A DNA stretch of 64,000 nucleotides from Morchella semilibera (GCA_009192285.1 CM018603.1:5267613-5331612), one strand, 5' to 3'. Counted from the stretch's first letter, positions 1 to 12,142 are shown. Numbers and translations are program-made. Notes: generated from the sequence alone by a model not told the origin.

Positions 1-3000
1 GCGACTGAGGTTTCCAGATGCCGGGGGTGGCCTCTAGCTCCGTGGGATGGCCGATTGCTTCTGAGCCACCTAGGTGGATTCAATATCTCGTCGTGTCCTG
101 CATGGTGGGCCGTACACCACGCGGGGCTGCTGAGACTCTTTTCGCTAAAGGTTTTGGCGTCATGGATTATCACCCGCTTGGGCGGTCACGGGGAATTTTG
201 TGATTAGGGGATTTTTTTTTGTTTACATCATGAATTGTTGCGATTAGAGGAGTACTGAATAGTATGACTTGATCGACTAGGAGTACGTCTTGTACGCCCA
301 CTAAAGACAGTCAAACGCTATGTTTGTGTACCGGACAAAGGCAACTATGCTTGGGGGCAACGTACGCATATTACAACAAAACTCTTGACCTACCAGAGCA
401 GGGCCAGGACGAGACAGCGACACAGCTTCTGCTGCTCCCAATCTAGTCCTTTTACATACAGGCCAGACACAGGCCCGTAACCACAGGAACTGCCCGTCGC
501 GCCTTGCGGAGCAACAGGATGTACAAAACAATAAGATTTAGAGCAACTAGCTTGGCCGGCGGTCCCTGATTCCAGAAGATTAGCTCTTGGCAACCAGCTT
601 TTAGTGTAGAGAGCCCGCCGGCAGCTCGATCTAGATTTATTGGCAAAAGAAAATTAGGGTTAGGGTTGGGAATTTGTATATAGATATTGATCATACATGC
701 CCTCCCTTTCCTCTTCTCTACATCGCTTTATCATTGTCACAATCATCCAGATATGGGCTAACCACCCCGTCAACCTGGATGAAACGGGTCAAGCGAATCC
801 GGCACAGGGTCGAGCACTATATCGAGGAAAAATACCAAATTGAGAAGCAGGTGCAAGTACATGTAGGTAGGTTTTGAAAAAAAGGGAGAGTTGGTCTGAT
901 AACGACGTTGGAAAAGAAATAGTAGCTAATTGAGGGTTAAATAATTCTTGATCCGGGCGCACACGAATATATGGACTGGGGCCGATTACGATATGTACCA
1001 AATTCCCCCTCCGCACCCCAAAGCATCATCCTCGCGGGACGGAGACAATGTATCGCTACACAGGGGTAGAAAGAATTTTTCAAACATTGTCTTGGGAAGA
1101 GGGGAGAACATAGAAAACGCAAACTGGCTGTGGGATAATTGGCTATAGAGGGGGTCTCCTGCCGGTGATGGACGGGGGAAATTCGATCGTACAACTCAAA
1201 AATTAGTTAGATTGAATCACAAAGCGATAGATCATGGCGGATGCCTTGTCATGGTATGATTGAGAACTGGAAAGGGAATTTGAGTTGCATATATATATTT
1301 GATGGGTTCTATAGGTGTCGTATCGGGGATGCTAAGGAGCAACGCAACCCAAAAAAGTTGCTACTCCTCGGTTGATTGACCGGGTATTTTTATGTAGCCC
1401 TTTAGCTATGAGATTATTCATACTCGATAAATTGCTATCGTTATTTGCACGATATCCATAATTAGCCTTTGATAATTTACTTATCAAAACTTCATAATTT
1501 GTCGGAACGCAACCGCTATTGTATGCCGCAGCAAAATATAGCCTTGACGGTCCTTTGTGTGTAGCTCTAGTAGCGTAGGGAAACGAGTCGGTATAGGAAT
1601 CAAAAATCCTTACCTAAGTGATTTGGTGGGTGAGGTGTGTGTACGTGTGGTAATGTGTAGCTGGGGGAATGGCATTAGAATTACTAAGGGGAATTCGAAA
1701 GGCATCTGATTATGAATCATAAGGCTCTTGGGAAACCTTTTTTGACCCTTCTCTAACTAAACGCACTCCCCCGCGAATCCAGGAAATATTAAAATGCGAA
1801 TTAAAAATAAAATATATGCCGGAGTCGAACCTTTAACAATAGAGAATCAAAGACCTGCAGCACGAATTATAGTTTCGGATGGAATATTAATATATAAATA
1901 CTACATCACACACCTATAATTATTGACTCTTAGCATCAATCAAGGTATCAGGGAATGTATCAAAAATTATGTAAATGTAAGATTCAGAGTAAATGAATTA
2001 GTGGTCCCATTTCCAATAAAATAATCGAGGTAACGAATGTTTTGATTCGGTTCTCCCCCCTTTTTTTTTGCAGAGCAAGGCATCGTCCGATTCGTTTACA
2101 GGGCTAGTAGAGTATGGAACTCAGGGCTCATGGTCAAGAGGGTTATGAAATTGGGAGTAGTGGCGACACTAGTATCACTGAGTATATTATATCTAGCTAG
2201 GTTTTTATAATATAAATAGCCTAATTATATTACTAGAGGATAAGGAAATTAGGCACGATGTGCACGGTGCAATGCTCTGTAGCCTAGAATATTAATCAAT
2301 GAACGGTGTTCTTATACTATTGTGAGGTGACAAAAGTTCTCGTGATTTCTGCATAGAAACCAGCAGAAACTTCCTAAAAGTCAAACCCGAAAAGCTAGAA
2401 ATAGGGACTTCAGCCTAGATACTATGTTCTATTGACCTTGAACCCTCTAATAAACTAATATCTCCTTTATATCTCTTGTGGCCGCCAAGTTATAGTTGGT
2501 TCATGAACCACCCTTTTGCAGGATCACGGAAACTTTTGTCATCCTACAATATATAATACAGAAAGTCACACCCGATTATACTAGAGGGGCCTTGAATTTT
2601 CATTAACAAAGTTACCAATCTCGCTAGCTACATGTATATATACTGCCAGGGGGACCTGCGGACATCAAGTCCTAAAGGTATAGCATACCGGGGATCGTGC
2701 AATCTCGGGGGTTTACAGTGGGGATTTTCGGTGGGGCTGGGCCGGGGTGGAGGGTTTAATTAGGTGGGTCCTTGGCCATGGAGCTAGGGGTCGAGCTGTT
2801 CGGGATTCGATACACCCCCAACCAGGACATCCCGTTGGATACATTTTGTGGCCATTGAAATCATATAATTTCATCACAGTATTTCAGTACATCTTCTAAT
2901 GGCCCTAATAACGGGTTCGTTTCAAATAGCAATAATTATATACATTAAATTATTCATGATCCATAGTAACCCAACTTTAGATCCCCGAGAAATGCTTTGG

Positions 3001-3114
3001 GCTGTGCGCAAGGAGACTAAAGGTACAAAAAAAATGAGGGTAAGGTGGGCGGGGGGGCGCGCAATGGCCCGTATGGATGTTAACTTGCGGGTTATCTTTG
3101 ATAAAAATCTAACT
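1..3114. other. Gene-free stretch, no supported gene
   Basis: I find no convincing coding region. The open frames here are short and lack recognisable domains. The stretch holds a pair of telomere-like TTAGGG units near 655-672, several A/T runs, and AT-rich sequence from about 1400 to 2650. Nothing with clear inverted ends was recognised. Confidence 0.5.
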
Positions 3115-3606
3115 CTATTGTAACTCGTGCGGAGCCGGTTGTGTAGGGACTGGATAAGCCGGATTCTGTACCGCACTACCTTTGTTTTCAACATAAATTC
3201 CGTCGTCGAAAGCAGGAGGAGCCCTAGACACCTGAACAGGATCAGGTTGGGGTTGGCCGGCCGGGGGTTTCCTCCGGCAAAGAAGAATGATAGCGATTGT
3301 GATTAGTACGAGCAAAGCCAACCCCCCTATTGCGATCCCGGCAATGGCACCATTCGATAATCCTGCTCGTGATGTGCCGGAGTCATTCCCGATCGGTGTT
3401 GATGTCGGTGTTAGGAAAGTCGTTTCGGTTCCAGAGGCGAGGCTACTCGTACTAGTTATTCTAGACCTTTTGTCAGTAAAAGGGTCTGGTGATGATGTAT
3501 AATAATCACTGGTTAAGGTAACGCCTGTGCTGATGTAGATTGATTGTCCATAGAAATAGTAGTCGGGAATGTCGCTAAAGAGTAGTATTAAAACCATTTT
3601 CATCAT
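3115..3606 (-). CDS. Single-pass membrane protein with Ser/Thr-rich outer part (probably a 3' exon)
   Basis: About 163 residues if the Met codon at 3606 is used. A Ser/Thr/Pro-rich stretch is followed by a Gly/Ala-rich hydrophobic helix beginning GAIAGIAIGG and running to LLCRRK, then a proline-rich cytoplasmic tail. Fungal cell-surface sensors and many uncharacterised ascomycete membrane proteins have this layout: Ser/Thr-rich ectodomain, one transmembrane helix, basic stop-transfer. The N-terminus has no clean signal peptide, and a stop lies just upstream in this frame, so earlier exons may be missing. The function is unknown; a wall-stress sensor role would be only a guess from architecture. 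Confidence 0.45.
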   Translation of the reverse strand: MMKMVLILLFSDIPDYYFYGQSIYISTGVTLTSDYYTSSPDPFTDKRSRITSTSSLASGTETTFLTPTSTPIGNDSGTSRAGLSNGAIAGIAIGGLALLVLITIAIILLCRRKPPAGQPQPDPVQVSRAPPAFDDGIYVENKGSAVQNPAYPVPTQPAPHELQ

Positions 3607-3648
3607 GGTAGGTAGGCTTAGGACTGCGGTAGGTACCAATAGACGCAA

Positions 3649-4485
3649 CTATCATCGGGGCATGTAGGCGATCCTGAAGGAAGATAGGATCGCGGAGTGG
3701 TTGGCTCCATGGTGGTGATTCTTATATAATTATACAAGGTCAGTCCGGTGGTTGTCGATAGGGAGGTTCATATGGGAGGGGGGCTGGTCACGTGCTCGTA
3801 ACATCCGATAATATTTTTTTTATACAACTTTATGGTTTGAGCATGAGTGGAGGTGTCAAGGGGCGGGATTGGGTAAGGGTTGGAGTTGGTTGGATGGGGG
3901 GTTGCGGTGTGGGTACTCGTAGTTTTCTAACGTTTCCGAACTGGACTGGGTCTGCATATGGGCGTAGATCGTGCTTGGCAACTAGATTTTGGTGGTATGC
4001 AGACCCAGTCCGGTTCGGAAGCGTTAGAAAACTACAGGTAGTCTGTGCGGCTCATGGGCAGGGTTTTGCTGAGAGGCGATTGGCAGATCTGAGGATGCAA
4101 GATGGCCGTTTGGCGATCAGGGGGCAGTGGGTGGGGAAAATGCGATCGTGTGTGTGGGGTGGTCTGTTGCTGCGCTGTTTAGTCAGTGAAGGGGTGTTGC
4201 AAACCTACAGTTCGGTGGCTTAATCAGCCACAACCCCCGGGGGGTCTCAACTTCAACCGCTAATGACTTTTCCCAACCATACCCTAATTTATTTTCCCCC
4301 CTGTTATTCGATAGTTCTGCATCTTGTCTACAACGTGACAGAGCGAGATTAATTGAGGCTTTTGATGTGGCGGTGCTATGGACTTTTTCAAAAGCCGGGC
4401 GCTGGTGGGAGACGTACCCAACCAATGTAATTGCTGATTAGGAAGGCCCATATCAGAGTTGTGTGCATGTGGGTTCCCTCCGAGA
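3649..4485. other. Intergenic stretch with one hairpin repeat
   Basis: No gene is supported. An open frame on + across 3792-4223 runs straight through a near-perfect inverted repeat and has no recognisable domain, so I do not call it. Confidence 0.4.
3920..4034. repeat. Foldback repeat with 39-base arms
   Basis: The arms are 3920-3958 and 3996-4034, separated by 37 bases. The left arm begins TAGTTTTCTAACG and the right arm ends CGTTAGAAAACTA. Only a few bases mismatch. No convincing target duplication is seen. It is probably a small foldback/MITE. Confidence 0.7.
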
Positions 4486-4595
4486 GCGCCATTACTCGAA
4501 AAATTGGCTATAAGCAGAGCTGATCTACGCCCTTCGATCAATCGTGAAGGAGGTAATCCCTGGCCGAGATAGCCAATTTTTCGGGTTTTTGCGGT
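4486..4595 (-). mobile_element. MITE-A copy 1 (TA-type MITE)
   Basis: One of six related copies in the window. The family ends in imperfect inverted repeats of about 28 bases containing ACTCGAAAAATTGGCTAT and starts TACCGC. The core carries CCTTCACGATTGGTTGAAGG. This copy is in reverse orientation, and its outer TA is altered at both ends. Confidence 0.75.
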
Positions 4596-4989
4596 GGTTG
4601 TCTACTTGGGGCATCAACGACAGCTTGAGGCATTTACCCCGCTCGCCTCACGCAGCCCTCCGACATCCTCTTCACCGCCCGCCTCAACTCTAACTCCGAT
4701 TACGACTCGGCTGAAATCCTCACCCAGGCTAGGAGCTGAAACGTTAATCTTCGCATTGAATAGTTCATCATACCCCACATTGGCCGGGGTCTGAACCAAA
4801 GATTTATTGATTCTGATTTAATCAAGATCTTAGACTCCTGCATCGGAGGGGTGCCAATTTGATATAGGCGCCCTTAGCTGGGGTGCGGTTGCCGTAGGGC
4901 CAATCGCACTGACTGAGGTGACGAACATGAGAATCCCATAGCCAATTGTAAACCGACGAGGTAAGCAAATGCGATTACGAACATCACAA

Positions 4990-5129
4990 TACCGCAGAAA
5001 CTTGAAAAATTGGCTATCTCCGGCTAGGGATCACCTCCTTCACGATTGGTTGAAGGGCGTAGATCAGGTCTGCCTATAGCAATTTCTGATATTCTCATAT
5101 GCATAGCCAACCCCCCGGGTAATGGCGGT
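4990..5129 (+). mobile_element. MITE-A copy 2
   Basis: Forward copy, about 140 bp. It starts TACCGCAGAAACTTGAAAAA and ends AATGGCGGT. The right arm is more diverged than in the other copies. Same core as copy 1. Confidence 0.75.
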
Positions 5130-5130
5130 T

Positions 5131-6257
5131 GGATTGCAAATCCGCGGAGAACAGATTGACATTTACGGACCGACCCGGCCGAAACACCAGCACAATCTAC
5201 CCCACCTGGTGATCCGGTCCAGCTAGGACTAGGAACTAGGGTTCTATCGCGCTATCTCTTAGGTTGTTAGTAAAATGCTACTCCCCTAGAAAAAAGCAAA
5301 CGTTGGTAACAGATCTTGTGATCTCCCTTATCAAATAGTTGCTCTCCCCTACAAATCCTAACCCTCTGTTATAGGGGGACAGCATTGACAAGGGATAGGG
5401 CACGATTAGCATAGGATGTAAACTTGGCATCTGTCGTACCATCTAGCTCTTTGGGTCAAAAAGAAATTATCTGTGATATGCCCCAGGGGCTCATGCAGCT
5501 CAGAGCTACCACAAGCTCAATTCCTCCTAATACCCTACCCCAGAACCTCAGCCCCCCCCCCCCCGCGCAACGAAGCCTGCTACTACGCCTTCAGAAGGCA
5601 GTGGCAGACAACCTCCCACGAACGGTTTAGTGAAAGTAATTACCATAGCACAATGTGGAATATGATCTCGAACCGACGGTCTTGAATACCTGGCTAAACG
5701 GGTGTGCCCCTCCGGCCTGGTAGGGGTTATTGAGGATCTTGATAAGACATAAAAGATGACGTAACCAAAAGCACCACCTACATCTTTGGCCTCCTGATTC
5801 AGTATAATTTAATTATAACAAACACATATGAATCAAACACTGCATCTAGATATACACGTGAAGGGCGACGTTGTCAACCCTGTTCACATCAGTGTAATGC
5901 CATATTGGCCCTGACGGCCATGGAGTGAAGGTGAGACCGTTCAATGTTTGCCCCACAGAGGCAATGAAGCGTAGTGTGTTACACATGCTTGTCAAAGTCA
6001 CCCTCTACTCCATTTCACACGGTATCTATTGGTCATGGAGTACAGTGCAATTACCCCACAAGATAAACGTCAGTAGTGTGGTTGGTACCCCACCCACAAT
6101 GTGAGCCGTGTTAGTGGTATCTGCAATTATCTCCGATGCCTTTATATCTTGTTCCTGCGGATCAAGTGTCAACAAGAGCTGAAAGTCGATCTCTCAACCA
6201 ATGGGGTTTCAAGTTGACACGCCCACGTTTCAAAGTGAACCGAGCTATGTCCTGGGC
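5131..6257. other. Gene-free stretch
   Basis: No supported gene. A long C run lies near 5550-5564. Short sequence near 5866-5890 (TTGTCAACCCTGTTCACA) is similar to 15750-15770, so a diverged repeat may be present; its limits are not clear. Confidence 0.4.
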
Positions 6258-6446
6258 GCGTGAGACATTTGCGAAATCTCCCTCATGCATTAGGAAGTGA
6301 TTGACTAGAATAAAACATTTAAAAAGTAATTTTAAGCGATAATGCGCGCATGCGCAGCAAACAGTTTACCCGGACATATTTCACAGCAGGAGTTGAAGAT
6401 CACATGACTTTCATGCATGGGAGAGATTTCCCAAATGTCTCGCATA
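6258..6446. mobile_element. Short inverted-repeat element
   Basis: About 190 bp with inverted ends of about 31 bases. The left end contains GTGAGACATTTGCGAAATCT. The right end is the matching complement around ATTTCCCAAATGTCTCGCAT. A MITE-like foldback; no clear target duplication. Confidence 0.6.
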
Positions 6447-6544
6447 CGTAACTACCGTCGATACTCGATAAATTCACTATCAATGCTACTGGAGGCGTCG
6501 CTGAATGGGGCCCTGAGACAACAGGGCCGATATATGGCAGGGAT

Positions 6545-6980
6545 TATGGTTGGGGACACCTGTAACCGGAGCATTTGTGACATTGATTTCCGAAGATCAC
6601 TTCCCTAATCGGGTAATTATTTAATGGTTTTAGGCCGAGATTATGTGCCAGGATGTGCCAATACTATGATTTGGAAGCTGTAGACCCATTGAGCTTACCC
6701 AATTGGGATAAATAAGTCCAGATCGGCCAATATATCTGTCCAAAATAGGCAATTACTGGTGTGACATTCGTTTGGCTCCCCACCAAAAACCCAACTTTTA
6801 GAAATTTAATAACTCCACCACAATGAAAGATAGGATGTATCTGGCTCTATTAAGTTGTAGAGAAGAAGCAGTTATATCACCCAATAGAGAGAAAAATAAT
6901 TTAGGGTGTGGTTGGGGAAAGTCATTAGCGGTTGAAGTTGATCCTCGAAAGTGGTCAGGTTACAGGAGTCCCCAACCATA
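6545..6980. mobile_element. MITE family R, copy 1
   Basis: Starts TATGGTTGGGGACACCTGTA and ends in the complementary TACAGGAGTCCCCAACCATA. Flanking TA fits Tc1/mariner-type target duplication. The interior is non-coding. Confidence 0.7.
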
Positions 6981-7035
6981 GAAAAAGGGAAAAGTTGTAG
7001 GTATGCGCTGCTGAAATCGAGGACTCGCTTGACTG

Positions 7036-7574
7036 TATGGTTGCGGGCACCTGTAACATTTGACCCCAACATTTGGGGGGGTGATGGCTTTCCAATCACA
7101 CTACCTACAATCATTTTTCTCTCTATTAAATCCTGCTTTAGCCTCCGCTCTACATCATGACAGGGTCCAATTAATTTTATCACTTATGGTTGTGGAGTTA
7201 TTGAATTTCTAAAAGTTGGGTTTTTTGTAAGAGATCAAATGCGTTGGGCATTTTAATACCAAATTAGGCAATTATTGGACTACCGCTTAGAGTCACTGAC
7301 AGATTTTGATATAAAAGAACATATCCCTTTGGTTGTACTTTGGTCAGCAAGGGCCTTAGCCAAGGAGGGCAGAACTGACCTAAAATAACTGTATATTTTG
7401 ACTGCTTATGAAGATTGCTCCCTGAATTGGAAGGGTCCCTTATTAGCCACAGGCGCTGAATACAACCAAAGGGATATCGGCAACAAAAGTGCCAAGTTTT
7501 TACTTGATTAGGAAAGTGATAGTCAAAAAACACCAATGTAACAACTACTCCGGATACAGGTGTCCGCAACCATA
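7036..7574. mobile_element. MITE family R, copy 2 (composite)
   Basis: Starts TATGGTTGCGGGCACCTGTA and ends ACAGGTGTCCGCAACCATA. A second family end, TATGGTTGTGGAGTTATTG, begins at 7185. The stretch is therefore either two abutting members or one nested in another. The 7185-7574 part is shared with 57998-58510. Confidence 0.65.
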
Positions 7575-7596
7575 GGTACTGACCTGATTAAGTTTA

Positions 7597-7935
7597 AGGA
7601 TCCCGCTATCTTGCTCAATGACTGTACTTCAATCATTGATTTGAGGATTCCTCATCCTGAGGAGTTGATTGCGCTTCAACTGATTCGCTTCAACTATTCA
7701 CGTGAGGATCCATTTTGCGGGAGAATGACTGTTAACTTGGTAGTCCTGCTTTTTAAAGTGATATTGTGTTTCTTTCGTTGAGTTGAGGATCCTGCTTTCT
7801 GAAGTGATGACGCTTCAATTATTGAATCGAAGATCCTGCTTTCTGAAGTCATGACTACACTTTAGCTATTGACCTGAGGGTCCTCGGGCCGTTATCTGAA
7901 GTGATGACTGTACTCCAACTATTGACTTGACTTAG
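7597..7935. repeat. Degenerate tandem repeat, units about 45-60 bp
   Basis: Units open with GAGGATCCTGCT-like sequence, continue with TGAAGTGATGAC-like sequence and end with CAACTATTGACTTGA-like sequence. About six units can be aligned by eye, diverged from each other. No coding sense. Confidence 0.55.
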
Positions 7936-8039
7936 AGAATCACCCAACTGGGAGTTTCTTGTGCTGATCAGGTAATATTAGCGTCCACAATATATATAGA
8001 CAAAATTCGTTTGATTACCCGCGGAGATCTCGACTGTTG

Positions 8040-8163
8040 AGAGCTTAATAGTCCCACCACGTTGTGTAGAAGAACCAGAACTACCACATAACCCAGGAGA
8101 ATTAATGTAGAGTGTAGCTGGGAAAGTCATGAGCGGTCGAAGTTGACCTCCGGCCCGTTCCAT
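8040..8163 (-). mobile_element. MITE family R, fragment
   Basis: Shares GGGAAAGTCATGAGCGGT-like sequence and a CCATA end with the right arm of the copy at 6545-6980. Only one arm is preserved. Confidence 0.45.
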
Positions 8164-8182
8164 AGCTAATCTACGGCTACTT

Positions 8183-8266
8183 ACAAGGCTCTAGGATAAA
8201 GTGGGTGAACGGATCCCCACATATCAACACCACATTTAGTTCACTTACTTTATCCCAGAGCCTTGT
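8183..8266. repeat. Foldback with 28-base arms
   Basis: ACAAGGCTCT(A)GGATAAAG at 8183 is matched by its complement ending CCAGAGCCTTGT at 8266. ACTT flanks both sides (8179-8182 and 8267-8270), a possible target duplication. Confidence 0.6.
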
Positions 8267-9089
8267 ACTTACCTGCTCGATGACCCATACCACCACAACT
8301 GATCTTAATTAAGTAACATTTCTTGACCTAATTCTTATTTGACAACTACATATTCTTGACCTAGCTATCCACACTCTCACATCAACGCGCATGATTACTC
8401 TCTGACGTATCTTATATATTACAGGTATCGTGGGGTGCCGTTATTTCTTGAGTATTTTACTACCTCTGCTGAGTTAGTGTTAGCCGTAGGATAGTACGGT
8501 TGTATCTGTGCATGAATACGTAAATACGGAGATAGTGGGGCTCGCCTACTACTTCGGTCTTTGTTCCGGTCTCGGCCAATGGCTTTTAGTCATGTTTGAT
8601 ATTTTCGTTCCTCTCTTCACTCGCCCGATGGGAGGTCTAGGTTATCAAGGGATGGGGGATTATGTTTCGTTAAACTCGTGACATGACAAACCCTAGCAGG
8701 CCTTTTGGGGAAGAATCCGTGAAAATTACGGGTTGTGATATTGCAAGACCCACCCAAAGCAATCACAGATACGATATTTGTAGGAGAATGAGTTTCGTAG
8801 GCTCTTAACCTTAGTAGTAAAGTGTTTGCTTGCTATCCCCTATGTTGGCCAGAAGCCGCCAGCCCAAGAGGAAAAAACAGAAAGTTGCAAAAAAAAACGA
8901 AAACACAGAAACTACATGTAACCAGCCACTACCGCAATCCCTGAATAACAAATTCAAGAATACAAGAGACAGTTTGTGAATAAACAAACCCATTGAGGAC
9001 CGACATGTAGCTGCCAAAAAAGGAGAAACAACGAAAGCAGTAATTCCCATGGCTACATCCCAGAACTTGTAACACCAATGGCCCCCCCA
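8267..9089. other. Intergenic stretch, nothing recognised
   Basis: Between the foldback and the 3' end of the protease gene. No domain-bearing frame and no clear repeat. Confidence 0.4.
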
Positions 9090-10496
9090 TTAAGTGCCCC
9101 GCTCCATGACAAGAGTCGAGAGGTCATACATCGCTCCAGCTATCCATACCTTCGTCTCTCTGCCTGCCTTTTCGAACCTAAGAGATTTGATACCTAAGGC
9201 CCCATTCCCCACAGGAGCGCTGCATTGGAGACTGAAAAAGACCACCTCGCAGCATGGGTTGACAAAAGGAGATTCCTTAAGGCGAGAGGTAGCGAAAATA
9301 GTATCAATAAGTCTTGCAGGCGCAGGGTCCTCGTCTCCGGCGGGTCGTTCGATAGATAGATATGTATCAGCCTTTCCATAGCTCCCGATTACCCACAGGT
9401 TGTCAGAGTAAGGCCGAACGAAGCCTTCAGGGAAGGATCGCACGGGTATGATGTTGAGCTTTGTGGTCGGGACATTTTTTTTTGAGATTGTAACCTTTGC
9501 GACCCCGCCCAGCACCGCCGGCACTTCGCGTGGGATGTTGAGAAAGTCACGACCAACGGGACCGAAACGGAGAGACACCCCCACATAGTCATGTTTAATC
9601 CAGGTAATAATGGTGTTCATTGTCGAGGTGCTCAATCGTACTGCTGCGTTGAGAATCTCTCCCGCTACTGTCTCTTCATGGACGCTAGTAAGGTACACGA
9701 ATGTTAGCTGGAAGGCCTTCGCAAGGCAAAACGATATCAGGGGGTATTTACTGTATGCCGACAACGGTCCAGGCCCCCGAATCCCAAACAAATACCGGTG
9801 ACCCACTTTGGCCACCAGTTGTGTGCAACATGAACCTTAGCATCCTATCATCGAGCGACTGCACATGACCCCCACTGCCCCACATGACAGTGTTCTCCTG
9901 CCCGCCGATAACCGGATACCCAAACAGAGATAGATCCGAGGCCAAGAGCTCCCTATCAGTCATCACAGTGCTGAATCCGAAGCCACAGCTATCATCCGGC
10001 CTTCTCTGATCCGGCAAAATGATGATACCGAAGTCGTATTCCGGATCTCTGTCGGTCATGAACTTTGTGTGTATTTGCAGGCTCTCAGGGTCAACAACCT
10101 TTACCACTTGTTCCTGACCCACGGCCCGAAAACTAATGAAAACCTCACTCATCTTTTGTGCCTCGGCACAGGCATCCTCAAAGTGACAGAGAACATGACC
10201 TGCTGTGAGAACAATGCATTTGGTGGAGCCAGGGATGTTGATCAAGAAGCCAGTTCCGTAGTTAACTGTCTCTACTAGTATTAGAAAATTCGTATCTCAG
10301 GGCCCGGAAAACGAGTAAAGTTAATACCACTCTCGTCGGCCAATGTCGCCTTTAGCTGGCATATCCATTTATATGGGGCAGGATACTGTGGATCGATTTG
10401 GATGCGTTTGGGGCCACTAGCACCGTACCCAACAGGCTCCTGGAATTTACAAAATCGCGGGGAAAGATGTTTGTGTGTCGGTGGGGTTGCCATCAC
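9090..10496 (-). CDS. Trypsin-like (V8-type) serine protease with C-terminal extension
   Basis: Three exons, read right to left: 10496-10328, 10265-9752 and 9684-9090. The introns (10266-10327 and 9685-9751) have GTATT/GTAAAT donors and CTAAT/CTAAC branch sites. The spliced frame is about 425 residues. The PA-clan triad is visible: His80 in TAGHV, Asp134 in YDFGIIILP, Ser210 in GGQSGSPV, followed after the second splice by VVGIH. The first exon reads into PYKWICQLK, which matches the start of the beta-barrel in fungal V8-like proteases. The 200 or so residues after the barrel have no domain I recognise. No signal peptide is obvious, so an intracellular role is possible. Start: the first of two Met codons (10496 or 10493). 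Likely an intact host gene. Confidence 0.8.
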
Positions 10497-10569
10497 TAAG
10501 GTTTGTTGATAAGTTCAATGCTTCACTGATTGCCGGGTAGGGGTAATCCTGACAGCCCCGTTATATACC

Positions 10570-10649
10570 ACTTGCCAAATTCTAAGTTTAGGACGGGATA
10601 TAACCAAAGGTTGGGTGGCAACCGTCCTAAACTTGAAAATTCGGCAAGT
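10570..10649. repeat. Foldback with 27-base arms just upstream of the protease gene
   Basis: ACTTGCCAAATTCTAAGTTT begins the left arm, and the right arm is its near-complement ending TCGGCAAGT. It sits 74 bases upstream of the protease start, so it could fall within its promoter. Confidence 0.65.
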
Positions 10650-10895
10650 ATAACTTAGAACCATGAGGCTAAATGACCTAGATGATGCTACAAGTACCTA
10701 CTTAATGACCTGCGTCTTTTTGTCCATACTGTTCTTGTATCGTCCTTCCGGGCCCTCAGCTGAGCTACCCATAAATACCCTATGGTACATCGATTTGTAT
10801 GGTGACACGGCAATCTATCCTGGGCACGAGGATAAGAAATGGTAATTCTGCATGTTTTGGGCTCAAAAAGTGAAGTTATCCTTCGCACTGGATAT

Positions 10896-11555
10896 TGTGA
10901 CGGAGTAACCCGACGCAAAGTAGAAGATGACAATGATGACGCAGAAAGACTCGAGGAGCACAGCCAACGCGACAAGGTCACTGACAAAGACAGGAACGAC
11001 ACCGGACAGGCACAAGCATAGGCAAAGACAAAGGCAAAGGCAAAGGCAAAGGCAAAGGTAAAGGTAAAGGCAAAGGCACCAGGGCACAGCCTGAGAGCAG
11101 AGAAAGTGAGGACCAGATGGACCTCAACGAGAATGATAAGAGGTACTATAGGTTTCCTCAGAAGAGGACAGGATCTTGGGTGCAAGGAACTATAGCTTGG
11201 GGATAGGAGTATATTCCTATGTACCGAAATAACAGGAAGACGAGACAGAGTGAAAAGAAAGAAAGAACTAAGGAAAACATCTATCCCCGCTATTTAATAC
11301 CTCTCTTCCACTAGTCCGCTTTGACTCATACATCAGCTCATAGAAATGCATAGAAATCTGTCGCAACCGCACCTTGTATTCCTCCCCACTATCTCGCCAA
11401 TTGCTATTACCAATCCATCACGCTATCGAACCTCATGGGAGCTAATAACGACAACTCCACCTCATTACACCCTATACTCGCTTAGCCTAACTCCATTCGT
11501 CGCAACAGCGCTACGACTACTAAATCATCGGTACCGATGCCAAGACGCCGGAACA
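10896..11555 (+). mobile_element. Solo LTR, family A, copy 1
   Basis: Runs from TGTGACGGAGTAACCCGACG to CAAGACGCCGGAACA. It is bracketed by GATAT (10891-10895) and GATCT (11556-11560), a near-perfect 5-bp duplication. It contains a CAAAGG hexamer array at about 11025-11075. There is no internal retroelement sequence beside it, so it is a recombination remnant of an LTR retrotransposon. Confidence 0.8.
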
Positions 11556-11591
11556 GATCTAGACTGATATATAGCACCCTATCAGGATATG

Positions 11592-12035
11592 TATCACGGC
11601 GTAGAGCTCAGTTGTCTGGCGTTGCGGGAAGAGGGATTAGTCAGGGATTCTCTTATGTTCTTTGGGTTTCGGTATTAGGGGTTCGGTTCGGAAATAGGGT
11701 TTCGGGTATAGGGGATAAGGTCAGGTTCGGACATAAGGGGTTTTGGGAGGTTCTATGGGGTTCTGTACAGGGTTACTCGGGTTAGTCATCGGGTCGGGTG
11801 ATGTGATATATATATGGGCCTTGCTTTCGCTTGTAGATAGTTTCTTTCCTTTCCTTTTCACGCAACCTTCCTACTAGTATCCTCAGGAGTTTGTAGTCTT
11901 CTAGAAATCAGTCGGTCCGCTGACTCTACCTCGCCTTTCGTCCCGCTTCGCCCCGTCACGAGTATTACCGCTTCGTCCCGCCTAGGTAGTGTACTTTGGC
12001 TTGCTTCGCCTTGACCTACGCCTCGCTCCGTGATA
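11592..12035 (+). mobile_element. Solo LTR of the TATCAC-ended family
   Basis: Starts TATCACGG and ends in the exact complement CCGTGATA, flanked by ATATG on both sides (11587-11591 and 12036-12040). The ends resemble those of the gypsy element at 49843-56057. It lies 36 bases beyond another solo LTR. Confidence 0.75.
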
Positions 12036-12062
12036 ATATGTATAATATATATCATACTGTCA

Positions 12063-12142
12063 CGATATATATTGTCCTGTTAGGATAGGTGTTTTTTGGG
12101 AGTATGGATATAGTATCAGGACAATATATATCCTAACAGGAT
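12063..12142. repeat. Short inverted repeat
   Basis: TCCTGTTAGGATA near 12073 is complemented by TATCCTAACAGGA near 12127. The flanks are AT-rich. Probably a small foldback. Confidence 0.5.

Noticed and set aside
1811-1880. tRNA-like T-arm sequence on -
   Set aside because: Only GGTTCGACTCC resembles a tRNA; no D-arm or acceptor pairing.
3792-4223. 143-residue open frame on +
   Set aside because: It runs through a foldback repeat, is Gly/Arg/Trp-biased, and has no domain.
10863-11087. Leu/Cys-rich repeat protein on -
   Set aside because: Antisense reading of a CAAAGG hexamer array inside a solo LTR.
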